A stretch of 64,000 nucleotides of DNA from Leucobacter luti (GCF_019464495.1 NZ_CP080492.1:1-64000), one strand, 5' to 3'; counted from the first letter of the stretch, positions 10,053-18,518 are shown. Numbers and translations are program-made. Notes: generated by a model not told the origin, from the letters alone.

Positions 10053-10748
10053 TCAATTGGGAAATTGCTGAGTGCGTGACTCGTTGGGGGCGACAACGCC
10101 ACGGAAGCGAGTCGCGCCCCACGTGAGTGCGCTCGCCAGGAGGAGCGCTCCGCAGAGCCCGGCACTTGTCAGCGCGATCGCGAGCGGGCCACGTTCTGGG
10201 AGGAGGAAACCATACGGCACCCACCCATCGGTGAGGCCGCGGATCAGCGTCACCGCGAGCCACAACAATGGGTATGGGAGCGCCCAGCCGAGCGTTCGCC
10301 ACGGGAGCCTGGGACGATCTCCGATGAAGAACCAATCGAGGAGGGTCAGCGCTGGGAAGACGAGATGGAGCATGAAGCTCGCCCATGGGGGCGCTGACCC
10401 CGTGCCAGGAACGAGGCCGTTGTACACGACGGCCACGATGATCAGACTGCTTGCCGATGCCCCTCTGGCAAGCGTGAGCCATGTCGGGGGACACGCGTTG
10501 CGCAACGCGACGGTACCGGATGCGAGTGTGACCGCGCTGGCAAGGAGCGTCGTCAGATTCGTGAAATAGCCGAAAGTGTTCAGTGGGTTCGCGTCGCCGC
10601 CCGCGATATTCAGGGCATAGACAATGCCGAGCACGGCAAGCGCACCGACGCCTCCCGCTATTCTCAGCACCCCGATGATCTGGAACGATCGGGTGTTCTG
10701 CGTGTGTGGGGTGCGCGCGAGATGCAACGCAAGCTCAGGTGGCACCAT
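10053..10748 (-). CDS. Pr6Pr family membrane protein
   Basis: A 231-aa integral membrane protein with about six hydrophobic segments. Its features match the Pr6Pr / FAR-17a-like family: NPLNTFGYFTNLTTLLAS near residues 54-71, YNGLVPGTG, a central HLVFPALTLLDWFF segment near 127-140 with the conserved His and Asp, and WALPYPLLWL followed by GWVPYGFL. The function of bacterial members is not established. The ATG at 10748 is preceded at 6 nt by TAGGCT and looks leaderless. The stop lies 40 bp before tetR on the same strand, and tetR has its own promoter in that gap. Confidence 0.75.
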   Translation of the reverse strand: MVPPELALHLARTPHTQNTRSFQIIGVLRIAGGVGALAVLGIVYALNIAGGDANPLNTFGYFTNLTTLLASAVTLASGTVALRNACPPTWLTLARGASASSLIIVAVVYNGLVPGTGSAPPWASFMLHLVFPALTLLDWFFIGDRPRLPWRTLGWALPYPLLWLAVTLIRGLTDGWVPYGFLLPERGPLAIALTSAGLCGALLLASALTWGATRFRGVVAPNESRTQQFPN

Positions 10749-10754
10749 ATGGCC

Positions 10755-10760
10755 AGCCTA
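10755..10760 (-). promoter_or_regulatory. -10 box TAGGCT, leaderless start of the Pr6Pr gene
   Basis: TAGGCT lies 6 nt before the ATG at 10748 on the minus strand. The remaining gap to the amidohydrolase (to 11043) holds no other gene I can support. Confidence 0.4.
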
Positions 10761-11043
10761 CGGAGACCTGGCTGGCCATGCACTCAGAGAAGGTGGCCGC
10801 GCGGTCGCCGATGCATGGAGTCGAGCGCTCCCAGGAGCACCGCGCGGTCACGGCTCCGGGACGACGGCTGAGGGTTGGGCGAACGCTCAAGGAGCTGGCT
10901 CGGGTGCATGCGGCGCACGACGGGACCGGAACTCTGTTCACCGACGACGCTCGACACGTCATGCAGAAACATGGGACGCTCGGGGGAGTGGCGTCTTGTG
11001 GAACACGCGTCGCGAGGGCCAGGCATCGCCTGAAAGGGGAAAC

Positions 11044-12651
11044 ATGACTGCAACGCTGTTTATTGGAACCGTCGTGACCATGGATGAGCGTCTGCCGCGT
11101 GCTGGCGCGGTACTCGTCGATGCTGGGCGGATTCTCGCGGTGGGGGATCCGGATGCGCTGCGGCGCACCGCACCGGAGGAGGTGGAAACGGTTGAGCTGG
11201 GCGCGAGCGTCCTCATGCCTGGCCTCATCGAACCGCACGGTCATCCGACGTCGAGTGCTGTCGTGCTGAGCGACGCAGTGGTCGACATCCGCCCCGTCAT
11301 CATGACGGATGCCGCGGAGGTCATGCGGGCGATTCGTGGCGCCATCGCTGCTCGTCCGGGCGGGGCTGTGCTGAGCGGCTGGGATCCACTGCTGCAACGC
11401 GGGCTCGAAGATCCCACTCGGGAAACGCTCGACGAACTCGCGGGTGACGTGCCGCTGCTGATTCTGCACAACTCTGGGCACAGTGCCTTCTTCAACACCG
11501 CCGCCGCCGAGCTCGCGGGGATCAATCGCACGACGCCCGATCCCGCGGGTGCGAGCTTTGCACGGGACTCGGATGGCGAACTCACTGGCGTCGCGTACGA
11601 AATTGCTGCCGTGTTCGCTGTCGCCGGCCCGCTGCTCGGTGCGGCGTTCGCAGATCTTGGCGCGCTCGTTGACGCAGAGCTTCGCCGGGCAAACGCGGTC
11701 GGGGTGACGACCCTCGGAGACTTGTCATGGGATCCAGCGCAGGCACCAGCGGTCGCTGCGGCACGGACGAAACGGGAATTCACCGCACGGATCCGCGCCT
11801 ATGAAATGTCCCACCCCGGAGGGAGCGGATCGGTGTCCCTCGTGAACGGCGATGACATGATCAGACAAGTGGGGGTGAAGACGTGGGCGGACGGTTCGCC
11901 CTGGGTGGGCAACATCGCGACGTCGTTCCCGTACTTGAGCAACGACACGACGCGCAGCATGGGGCTTGCGCCCGGGCACCGTGGCACGGCGAACTTCACC
12001 GAGGCGGAGATCACCGAGATTTCCCTGGCGTATGCCGCGGAGGGCTGGCAGCTCGCGTGCCACGCACACGGTGATCGAGCGATCGACAGCGTGCTCAACG
12101 CGTGGGAGCAGGTCATCCGCGAACTCGACCTGTCCGATCACCGATTCCGCCTCGAACACGTGGGCGCGATGACGGCGGTGCAATGTGCAAGGGCCGCGGC
12201 GCTCGGGGTCACCGTGAGCGTGTTCGTTGACCACGTGTACTACTGGGGTGACGTGCTGGTGAACGAGCTCCTGGGGGAGCCAGGCCGGCGCTGGGCGGAC
12301 GCGCAATCAGCGTTTGCCGCGGGGATACGCGCCACATTCCACAATGACGGGGCGGTGACTCCGCTCGAACCATTCCGGAACATGTCTGTCGCGATGACGA
12401 GGCTGAGCAGGGCTGGTACCCCGCTTGATGGGGCGGCTGGGGTGTCGCTCGATTCGGCGCTCCGGGCCCACACGATCAATGCGGCATGGCAACTGCGCTC
12501 CGATGATCATCTCGGCAGCATCGAAGCCGGGAAGTATGCCGACCTGATTGTGGTGGACCGCGATCCGCACGCCGTCTCCCCGGCTGAACTCGCTGAGACT
12601 CGTGTGCTGGCCACCTACCTCGCTGGGGAACTCGTGTACGAAGCTCCGTAG
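11044..12651 (+). CDS. YtcJ-like metal-dependent amidohydrolase
   Basis: A 535-aa cytoplasmic amidohydrolase. It has the family's N-terminal beta-sandwich strand (ATLFIGTVVTMDE), VLMPGLIEPHGHP near 58-70 carrying the HxH metal ligands, a HNSGHSAFFN segment, HAHGDRAID near 340 and FHNDGAVTPLEP near 433, where YtcJ-type enzymes have the final Asp, then the C-terminal GSIEAGKYADLIVVD strand typical of the superfamily. These enzymes hydrolyse C-N bonds in amides, hydantoins or formamides; the substrate is unknown. The ATG at 11044 follows AAGGGG. A long in-frame extension to 10624 is rejected because it overlaps the divergent Pr6Pr gene and is not protein-like. Confidence 0.88.
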   Translation: MTATLFIGTVVTMDERLPRAGAVLVDAGRILAVGDPDALRRTAPEEVETVELGASVLMPGLIEPHGHPTSSAVVLSDAVVDIRPVIMTDAAEVMRAIRGAIAARPGGAVLSGWDPLLQRGLEDPTRETLDELAGDVPLLILHNSGHSAFFNTAAAELAGINRTTPDPAGASFARDSDGELTGVAYEIAAVFAVAGPLLGAAFADLGALVDAELRRANAVGVTTLGDLSWDPAQAPAVAAARTKREFTARIRAYEMSHPGGSGSVSLVNGDDMIRQVGVKTWADGSPWVGNIATSFPYLSNDTTRSMGLAPGHRGTANFTEAEITEISLAYAAEGWQLACHAHGDRAIDSVLNAWEQVIRELDLSDHRFRLEHVGAMTAVQCARAAALGVTVSVFVDHVYYWGDVLVNELLGEPGRRWADAQSAFAAGIRATFHNDGAVTPLEPFRNMSVAMTRLSRAGTPLDGAAGVSLDSALRAHTINAAWQLRSDDHLGSIEAGKYADLIVVDRDPHAVSPAELAETRVLATYLAGELVYEAP

Positions 12652-12665
12652 CCCACTGCGACAGC

Positions 12666-14828
12666 TCATCGCGGAGGAAAGGTGATCGAGCCGTCAGCGG
12701 CGATGACGGCTGCCGAATCGGAAAAGTCGCGGATGCTGCGTTTGTTCATGAGGTGTGCCGCCGTCGCCGCAGGGTCGGGGATCGGAGCGCCGCCCGCATA
12801 CTCGAAACGGACGGACCGTGCTTCGGCGCCCGCCATACTTCCGTCCTGGCGTAGCTGAACGGAAAGATAGACACCGTAGCGGGTTGTTTCGTCGCGCCCG
12901 AAGACGCCGCCGCCCCCGAAATTGCCGAGGCTATACGCGATGAGTCTGCCCCGGTACACCTCCATTCCGCGCAGCACGTGGGGGCCGTGCCCGAGCACGA
13001 GATCAGCCCCGGCGTCGATCGCGGCGCGGGAAAACGCGGTGACATCTCCGCGGCGTTCACCGTACATGTACTCGGCGCCCGGCCTGACCACATCAGCCCC
13101 CCGGCCCTCCGCACCCATGTGGGCCTGCACAATCACAATGTCGGCGGCGGCTGACGCTGACCGCACAATCTGCTGTACGCGCCGCAGATCGGTCACGCGA
13201 TTGAACTCGTCGTACGGTGCGAACCCGAGTATCGCGACCTTGATCCCGCCCACCTGCGCGATCGTGATCTCGTCGCGATCCCCGGTCGTGCGGATCCCCG
13301 CCGCCGCAAGGTGCTCCTTCGTCGCGTCGTACCCCGCTGCGCCGAAGTCCCGGCTGTGGTTGTTCGCAAGGTTGAGCAGGTCGAACCCGGCGAAGTGTGC
13401 GGCAGCGGACGGCGCGCTCCGGAAGGCGAGGCAGTCTGAGATCCCACTGCACTTGCGGACACCCGTGTCGTCCGTGATGGTCTGCTCGAGGTTTCCCATG
13501 ACGAGGTCCTCGGTAAACCAGGGACGCACGCGAGCGAAGTACGACGCACCGTCGTCCTCCGGAACCTCATGGCGTGCGTCATAGATGAGAAGGTCGCCGG
13601 TAGCGCCGATGCTCACTGAACCAGCGCGCGATGCCGGCAGCTGCAGCACGTTGGAAGCGCTCAGCGGGATCTCGGCGCCACGCGCACTGATGCTGCCGAA
13701 CAGGATCAGCGCCAGAGTCGCCGCGATGATTCGCCACGGCGCTCGGACAGCTCGCTGGGTGGGCGGCTGGTCGGCGCGGGCTGGCCGGGGCGGGTGCCCG
13801 GAGAGCTGCCGCACGTCAGGAGACGACGCTTGAGCGGGCGTCAGCCACGGCAGCTCGCACAGCCAAGCGATTCGATCCCGGCGCGCCAGCGTGCCGAACA
13901 CACCTCCGACGGACACCACCACCGCGGCGAAGAGCACTGGAGCGACCCCGGCTGCCACGAGCTGCACGGCCATCCGTGCATTCGAGAGCCAGCTCACCAC
14001 ACTGGCATCGAGCAGCGCGAAAACAGGCACGCTCACTCCCCACACAGCAACCCCGTTCGATCCGATCCAGCCCAGGGCTCGCTGGGGCCGGGAGCTCGCC
14101 ACCGCGCTGGGCAGTATCGCTTCGCCCGCGGCTCCGCGCAGGAGCGGCGCACATCGGGAGCCGAGGACGAACGCGCCGAGAGCGAGCAGGGTCACTGCCG
14201 TGTTCTCGCTGCCGTCAGCGGTACCGAACGCCGCACCGCGCGAGCTCCAGCCGGTTGAGTTCCCGGCGAGCCCGTCCACGGCGAGGAAGACGCCCATGGC
14301 CACCATCCCACCGGCCACCGCTCTGACGATCCAGCTGCGAGCACCCCGCAGCGCCCGCGCGAGCACGAGCGAGCCCGCAAGAGCAACGAGAATCCAGGCC
14401 CCCGGCGCACCCGCGAGCGCCCCGAAGAACCGCGCTACGGCATCATCAGGCGGGAAGCCCGCGGGCCCCCCGGACTGGGCGCCCGGGAGCGCCTCGGGAA
14501 ACGGGATCAACGCAAGCATCCGGATCATGGTCCAGACGAGGTACATTCCCAGGAGTCGCGCGATTGTTCCCCGCAGCACGACGTTCCAGGAACAGGCCAG
14601 GAGGCGCGCACTGAGGGCGCCGGCCAGCAAGAACAGGAGCGGGATGCCCACCGCACCGGCAGTCGCGCCGATCGCCTGCCAGATCGCTGGAATCGGAAGA
14701 CTGCTGCGCCAGTCGACCTGACTGTATACGCGCGCGACCACTTCCGAGAGTGCGACCGCACAGATCCCTGCCCCGGTCAGCGCGGTCATCGCACTGACCG
14801 GCACTGGCCGCTGCGTGAGCGCGGTCAC
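12666..14828 (-). CDS. Membrane acyltransferase-3-like domain fused to a CapA (PGA_cap) domain
   Basis: A 720-aa fusion. Residues about 10-380 are a multi-span membrane domain with acyltransferase-3 features (GIPLLFLLAGALSARLL, then an R-rich LLGMYLVWT segment). A Pro-rich linker leads to another hydrophobic stretch. The C-terminal ~300 residues are a CapA/metallophosphatase-like domain: GATGDLLI, MGNLEQTIT, LLNLANNHSRDFG, IVIVQAHMGAEG, LVLGHGPHVL and AYSLGNF, with Asp, Asn and His at the family's metal positions. The GTG at 14828 overlaps the alr stop by 4 nt (GTGA), so translation is coupled to the racemase. CapA domains occur in poly-gamma-glutamate and other envelope systems. An envelope-modifying role is inferred; the exact reaction is unknown. 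Confidence 0.8.
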   Translation of the reverse strand: MTALTQRPVPVSAMTALTGAGICAVALSEVVARVYSQVDWRSSLPIPAIWQAIGATAGAVGIPLLFLLAGALSARLLACSWNVVLRGTIARLLGMYLVWTMIRMLALIPFPEALPGAQSGGPAGFPPDDAVARFFGALAGAPGAWILVALAGSLVLARALRGARSWIVRAVAGGMVAMGVFLAVDGLAGNSTGWSSRGAAFGTADGSENTAVTLLALGAFVLGSRCAPLLRGAAGEAILPSAVASSRPQRALGWIGSNGVAVWGVSVPVFALLDASVVSWLSNARMAVQLVAAGVAPVLFAAVVVSVGGVFGTLARRDRIAWLCELPWLTPAQASSPDVRQLSGHPPRPARADQPPTQRAVRAPWRIIAATLALILFGSISARGAEIPLSASNVLQLPASRAGSVSIGATGDLLIYDARHEVPEDDGASYFARVRPWFTEDLVMGNLEQTITDDTGVRKCSGISDCLAFRSAPSAAAHFAGFDLLNLANNHSRDFGAAGYDATKEHLAAAGIRTTGDRDEITIAQVGGIKVAILGFAPYDEFNRVTDLRRVQQIVRSASAAADIVIVQAHMGAEGRGADVVRPGAEYMYGERRGDVTAFSRAAIDAGADLVLGHGPHVLRGMEVYRGRLIAYSLGNFGGGGVFGRDETTRYGVYLSVQLRQDGSMAGAEARSVRFEYAGGAPIPDPAATAAHLMNKRSIRDFSDSAAVIAADGSITFPPR

Positions 14829-15964
14829 GCTGCATCCTGCTCGCTGGTGTTGACGGTATCGGCGACGCGATGGATCCGGGATACCCTGCTGCCGACGCGC
14901 GTCACGATCTCGTGAGCGATGGTGTGAGCCCACGCCGCCCACTCTGCCACGGTCGGCTCGCCACGATCACCCGGTCCAAACAGTGTCACGCTCTCGTTGG
15001 GGTGCAGCACGTCGGCGCCGGTGTCGACCACAATCATGTCCATCGAGATCTTTCCGACGATCGCCCGGCGGCGGCCTCGCGCGAAGACCTCGGCCCTGCC
15101 GGACGCATCACGCGGAATTCCGTCTCCGTAGCCAAGTGGCACGACGGCGAGATTCGTGCGCTGGCCGGCTACGAAATCGAGCCCGTACCCCACACCGGCG
15201 CCGGCGGGAAGCTCACGCGAGGAGATCACGCGCGCAGAGAGGGTGAGGGCCGGGCGTAGCCGTGTGCCGCTGTCCGACGGGTCGATCCCGAACAGCCCGG
15301 CACCGATCCGGTGCAGCTCGAAATTGGCGCCGACGCCCGTGAGGGTTGCAGCCGTCGCTGCGAGATGCCGAATGCGCGGGGTGAGGCCGCGTCGGATCGC
15401 AGTGCGCACAGCCGCCTCAAAGACGAGGCGCTCGCGCGTGTTCTGAGGATTGAGCGGGGAATCAGCGCAGGACATGTGGCCCATGATCCCGATCACGCGG
15501 ACCGCGCCGGTGGCTTCCTGCTCCCTGGCCAAACTGCACAGCGCTGCCCAGTCGCGGGCCGGGCAACCGTCGCGAGCCATACCCGCGTCGACGTGCAGAT
15601 GAATTACGGCCTGCGTTCCGGTGGCACGCGACGCGCTCGCCACTGCGAACAGCACTGCGGCGCTCGGCACCGCGAGTGCGATGCCCGCTTGTACCGCGGA
15701 CGCAAAGTCGGCGTCGATCGTGTTCAGCCAACTCAGGATCGGCGCAGTCACTCCGTCTGCCCGCAGCGCAAGGGCCTCCGAGATGGAGGTGACCCCGATC
15801 GAGTTCGCGCCAGCCTCGAGCACTGAGTGCGCGATAGCGCCGTGCCCGAACGCGTCAGCCTTGAGCACAGCCATGAGCCGCCCCCTGGTCAGACGTGCGA
15901 ACGTCGCAGTATTCTCGCGGATCGCGTCGTCGTGTACGACGAGCTCAGACATGAAATGTGGCAT
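14825..15964 (-). CDS. alr: Alanine racemase paralogue (PLP-dependent)
   Basis: A 379-aa fold-type III racemase. The PLP lysine motif AVLKADAFGHG puts the Schiff-base Lys at 35; the opposite catalytic Tyr is in VGYGLDF (Y260). HVDAGMARDG, GHMSCADSP, RIGAGLFGIDP and VPLGYGDGIPR match the family. The segment normally VGRVCMDQ reads VGKISMDM. It would make D-alanine, or another D-amino acid, for peptidoglycan. The ATG at 15964 has no Shine-Dalgarno; an alternative ATG lies four codons in. It is the first gene of a two-gene run with the CapA fusion and is divergent from a MurG/Ddl/acyltransferase run. Context suggests a specialised racemase, but substrate preference cannot be read from sequence. 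Confidence 0.88.
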   Translation of the reverse strand: MPHFMSELVVHDDAIRENTATFARLTRGRLMAVLKADAFGHGAIAHSVLEAGANSIGVTSISEALALRADGVTAPILSWLNTIDADFASAVQAGIALAVPSAAVLFAVASASRATGTQAVIHLHVDAGMARDGCPARDWAALCSLAREQEATGAVRVIGIMGHMSCADSPLNPQNTRERLVFEAAVRTAIRRGLTPRIRHLAATAATLTGVGANFELHRIGAGLFGIDPSDSGTRLRPALTLSARVISSRELPAGAGVGYGLDFVAGQRTNLAVVPLGYGDGIPRDASGRAEVFARGRRRAIVGKISMDMIVVDTGADVLHPNESVTLFGPGDRGEPTVAEWAAWAHTIAHEIVTRVGSRVSRIHRVADTVNTSEQDAA

Positions 15965-16034
15965 ACGCCCGAGTTAATCCACCCAGCTGTTGCCGCCGCG
16001 TATCTCGTTTTCAATACGCCAGCGATACGTGCGT

Positions 16035-16048
16035 CTCACTACAGTGAG
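16035..16048. promoter_or_regulatory. Palindrome overlapping a -10-like box in the divergent cell-wall promoter region
   Basis: CTCACT-AC-AGTGAG is a 14-bp dyad. It overlaps TACAGT (16040-16045), a TANNNT box on the plus strand about 40 nt upstream of the leader ORF. An operator for the murG/ddl run is plausible. No matching -35 is visible. Confidence 0.35.
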
Positions 16049-16085
16049 GCCCGCCCCAATCGGGCCCCGAGCCAAGGAGATATCT

Positions 16086-16145
16086 ATGCGGTGTTATGCA
16101 GCGAGTAGACCCCACGCCACCCAGATCGATCGCGTGATGCAGTGA
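16086..16145 (+). CDS. 19-aa leader peptide translationally coupled to the MurG-like gene
   Basis: The ORF ATG-CGG-TGT-TAT... encodes MRCYAASRPHATQIDRVMQ. It has a strong ribosome binding site (AAGGAG, 6-nt spacer), whereas the downstream MurG-like gene has none. Its TGA overlaps the GTG start of the next gene (GTGA), so ribosomes terminating here could reinitiate there. The composition (Arg, His, Ala, no run of one amino acid) does not suggest classical amino-acid attenuation. It may simply load ribosomes, or sense translation-inhibiting conditions; this is inference. Confidence 0.5.
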   Translation: MRCYAASRPHATQIDRVMQ

Positions 16146-17236
16146 CGAGGGTTCTTCTCGCGGGCGGCGGCACCGCGGGCCATGTGAACCCACTGCTCGC
16201 GGTCGCAGACGCCCTGCGGAATCGGGCACCGAGCGATACGGTGCTCGTGCTGGGCACCGCCGACGGGCTTGAATCGCGGCTCGTTCCCGAGCGCGGGTAT
16301 GTGCTTGAGATCATCCCGCGGGTCGCGTTTCCGCGGAGCCCGAGTGCGCACGCGCTGACATTTCCGCTGCGACTTCACGCTGCCGTCCAGCGCACCAGAT
16401 CGCTCATTCGCGCGCACCGGATCGACGTGGTCGTCGGCTTTGGCGGCTACGTGGCGACACCGGCGTATCTCGCAGCGCAGCGGGAAGGAGTGCCGTATGT
16501 CGTGCATGAGGCGAATGCGCGGCCGGGACTCGCGAACGTCTGGGGTGCCCGCCGTGCCGCCGCGATCGGCACGGTGTTTCCGATAACGCGACTGCCACGA
16601 GCGGTACTCGTCGGCATGCCGCTGCGCGCGGAGATCGCCACATTGGATCGTGCCGCCACACGGGCGGAGGCGGCGCGCACCTTCGGGCTTTCGGCTCGGC
16701 GGCCCGTGCTGCTCGCGTTCGGAGGATCCGCCGGTGCCAGCAAGATCAATGGTGCGCTCACCGACGCCTGGCCTGCGATCCGCGCTGCCGGGTGGCAACT
16801 TCTGCACGTCACTGGTGACGCAAAGTGGGGCGACGTCGCCGCGCCGGATCGGGACCCCGATCGCGTAGTCGTGCCCTATGTGCAGCGAATGGACCTCGCC
16901 TATGCGCTCGCCGATTTCGTGCTGTGCCGATCGGGCTCGGCGACCGTGAGTGAGCTCAGCGCCCTCGGGATTCCCGCTGCGTATGTCCCGTATGCCGTCG
17001 GGAATGGCGAGCAGGAACTGAATGCGCGCCCTGTGGTGAGAGCGGGTGGGGCACTCCTCCTCGAAGACGCGACGCTCGACGCTGCGGCGGTGGTCGCACG
17101 AGTACTGCCGTGTCTGCAGAACGCCGCAGCCCGGGCGCACATGGGGCGGGCCGCTGCGACGCTCGGAACGCGCGACGGTACTGAGCAGCTCGTGGCACTC
17201 ATCGACACTGTGAGCGGTGCTGCGATGACCACATAG
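16142..17236 (+). CDS. murG: MurG-like UDP-GlcNAc glycosyltransferase (paralogue outside a dcw cluster)
   Basis: A 364-aa GT-B glycosyltransferase. The N-terminal glycine-rich loop GGGTAGHVNPLLAVADAL near 8-25 is diagnostic, followed by GFGGYVATPAYLAA, HEANARPGLANV (family consensus HEQNA; Gln is Ala here), GGSAGASKIN, and the UDP-GlcNAc site CRSGSATVSELSALGIPA with GEQELNA. MurG adds GlcNAc to lipid I on the inner membrane face to make lipid II. GTG at 16142 is the only usable start because an in-frame TAG lies at 16106-16108; it is reached from the leader ORF by a 4-nt overlap. Standing beside alr and ddl paralogues rather than ftsW/murC, it is probably a second, specialised MurG. Confidence 0.88.
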   Translation: MTRVLLAGGGTAGHVNPLLAVADALRNRAPSDTVLVLGTADGLESRLVPERGYVLEIIPRVAFPRSPSAHALTFPLRLHAAVQRTRSLIRAHRIDVVVGFGGYVATPAYLAAQREGVPYVVHEANARPGLANVWGARRAAAIGTVFPITRLPRAVLVGMPLRAEIATLDRAATRAEAARTFGLSARRPVLLAFGGSAGASKINGALTDAWPAIRAAGWQLLHVTGDAKWGDVAAPDRDPDRVVVPYVQRMDLAYALADFVLCRSGSATVSELSALGIPAAYVPYAVGNGEQELNARPVVRAGGALLLEDATLDAAAVVARVLPCLQNAAARAHMGRAAATLGTRDGTEQLVALIDTVSGAAMTT

Positions 17237-17362
17237 CGCGCGGGGAGAGAAATGCGGAGACAGGAGCAGACTCAGCTTCCGCGTTCCCGAGGTCCGTTGC
17301 CAGTGCGCCGGTGCGCGAGGACGCTGACAAGCAGTGCGCGTGCACCACCGCATATTGCGAGT

Positions 17363-17380
17363 GTATGGAAAATCACATAC
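17363..17380. promoter_or_regulatory. Inverted repeat GTATG-N8-CATAC upstream of the ddl-like gene
   Basis: An 18-bp dyad with perfect 5-nt arms, in the 262-bp gap between the MurG-like and Ddl-like genes. Its size and position suit a regulator's operator. No regulator gene is in the cluster. Confidence 0.3.
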
Positions 17381-17421
17381 GAGCCCGCAACGGACATCAG
17401 GGTGAACTGGGAACTATGTTC

Positions 17422-17449
17422 TTGACACGAGCCCGTACAGCGTTGACAC
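17422..17449 (+). promoter_or_regulatory. Two TTGACAC direct repeats 21 bp apart
   Basis: TTGACAC occurs at 17422-17428 and 17443-17449, two helical turns apart. Either could be a -35 element (TTGACA), but neither has a good -10 at 16-18 bp. Paired direct repeats of this spacing also suit response-regulator binding. Confidence 0.3.
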
Positions 17450-17498
17450 TCTCCCCTGATCGCACGCGGCACATCGCGTGTGCACGCCGGTGGGGCGC

Positions 17499-18518
17499 AT
17501 GATCCCGCGGGTGCTCGTCATCGGGGGTGGGCAGAACGCCGAACACGAGGTCTCTCGTGCCTCGGCAACTGCCGTCGCTGCGGCGTTGCGCGAACGCTAT
17601 CGGGTGAGCCAGCTGACGATCCGGCGTGACGGAGTGTGGTGTGACGACTCAGGCCCATTGGCCCCTGGCGTTGCACGGTCCCTCTCGGTCGCGGTGAGCC
17701 GAATCGGTGACGTCGATGTGGTGTTTCCGGCAGTCCACGGCGTACTGGGGGAGGACGGGACGCTCGCGGCGCTCTGCGCGCTCGCCGGCACGACCCTGGT
17801 GGGGTCTTCGCTCGGTGCTGGCGCGGTGGGGATGGACAAGTGGGTGACGAAAGTGGTCGCCGAGGCGATTGGCATGCGAACTGCCCCCGGGCGCATCATC
17901 CACGCTCGCGACATCGCAGCGATCACGTTTGAGCGACCCGTCGTAGTGAAGCCGGTTGCGTCCGGATCGAGTTACGGAGTGACGCTTGCGGAGGACGCAG
18001 CTGGACTCGCGGAGGCGCTGCGCGTGGCTGCGAACTTCGACAGCCGCATCCTCGTGGAAGAACCGATCCACGCCCGCGAGGTCGACGTTGCCGTGCTTCG
18101 CGACGCGGACGGGGCCTGCTGGGTGGCACCCGCACTGGAGATTCACGCGAGCGGCGTGTTTGACACTGACACCAAGTACGACGGATCAGCGCGCTTTTCA
18201 GTGCCAGCTGATCTCACAGAGCGAGAACTGTCGGCGCTGCAACGAGACGCGCTTCGGATCTTCGACGCATTGGGCTGCGCCGGCGTCGCCAGAGTGGACT
18301 TTTTTCTGACGGCAGAGGGGCCAGTCCTGAACGAGATCAACACACTGCCTGGGCTCTCGCCGGCGTCCCAGGTGCCCCGAATGTTCGCCGCGGCCGGAGT
18401 GAGCTACGCCGAGCTGACGGCGCGACTCGTGCGCGCGGCACTGGCAAGCGGAACACCACAGAGACAGAGTGGAACGCCACAGAGCGCAGCACTGATGTCT
18501 CACCTCCGCAACGAATGA
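17499..18518 (+). CDS. ddl: D-alanine-D-alanine ligase-like ATP-grasp enzyme (paralogue)
   Basis: A 339-aa ATP-grasp ligase. GGGQNAEHEVS carries the catalytic Glu, VKPVASGSSYGV the active-site Ser, VARVDFF and LNEINTLPG the Mg2+ ligands. The omega-loop reads FDTDTKYDGS: the Lys-Tyr pair equivalent to E. coli DdlB Lys215-Tyr216 is kept, which in studied ligases goes with D-Ala-D-Ala rather than D-Ala-D-Lac synthesis; the position of DdlB Tyr212 is Thr. I prefer the ATG at 17499 (MIPRVLVIGGG); GTGs at 17478 and 17490 are in frame. The stop overlaps the next gene by 4 nt (ATGA). With plsC-gpsA at the window end, where actinobacteria often place the housekeeping ddl, this copy is likely additional. 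Confidence 0.88.
   Translation: MIPRVLVIGGGQNAEHEVSRASATAVAAALRERYRVSQLTIRRDGVWCDDSGPLAPGVARSLSVAVSRIGDVDVVFPAVHGVLGEDGTLAALCALAGTTLVGSSLGAGAVGMDKWVTKVVAEAIGMRTAPGRIIHARDIAAITFERPVVVKPVASGSSYGVTLAEDAAGLAEALRVAANFDSRILVEEPIHAREVDVAVLRDADGACWVAPALEIHASGVFDTDTKYDGSARFSVPADLTERELSALQRDALRIFDALGCAGVARVDFFLTAEGPVLNEINTLPGLSPASQVPRMFAAAGVSYAELTARLVRAALASGTPQRQSGTPQSAALMSHLRNE

Noticed and set aside
10706-11047. 113-aa plus-strand ORF before the amidohydrolase
   Set aside because: Overlaps the start of the Pr6Pr gene and the amidohydrolase start, no ribosome binding site, no recognisable domain.
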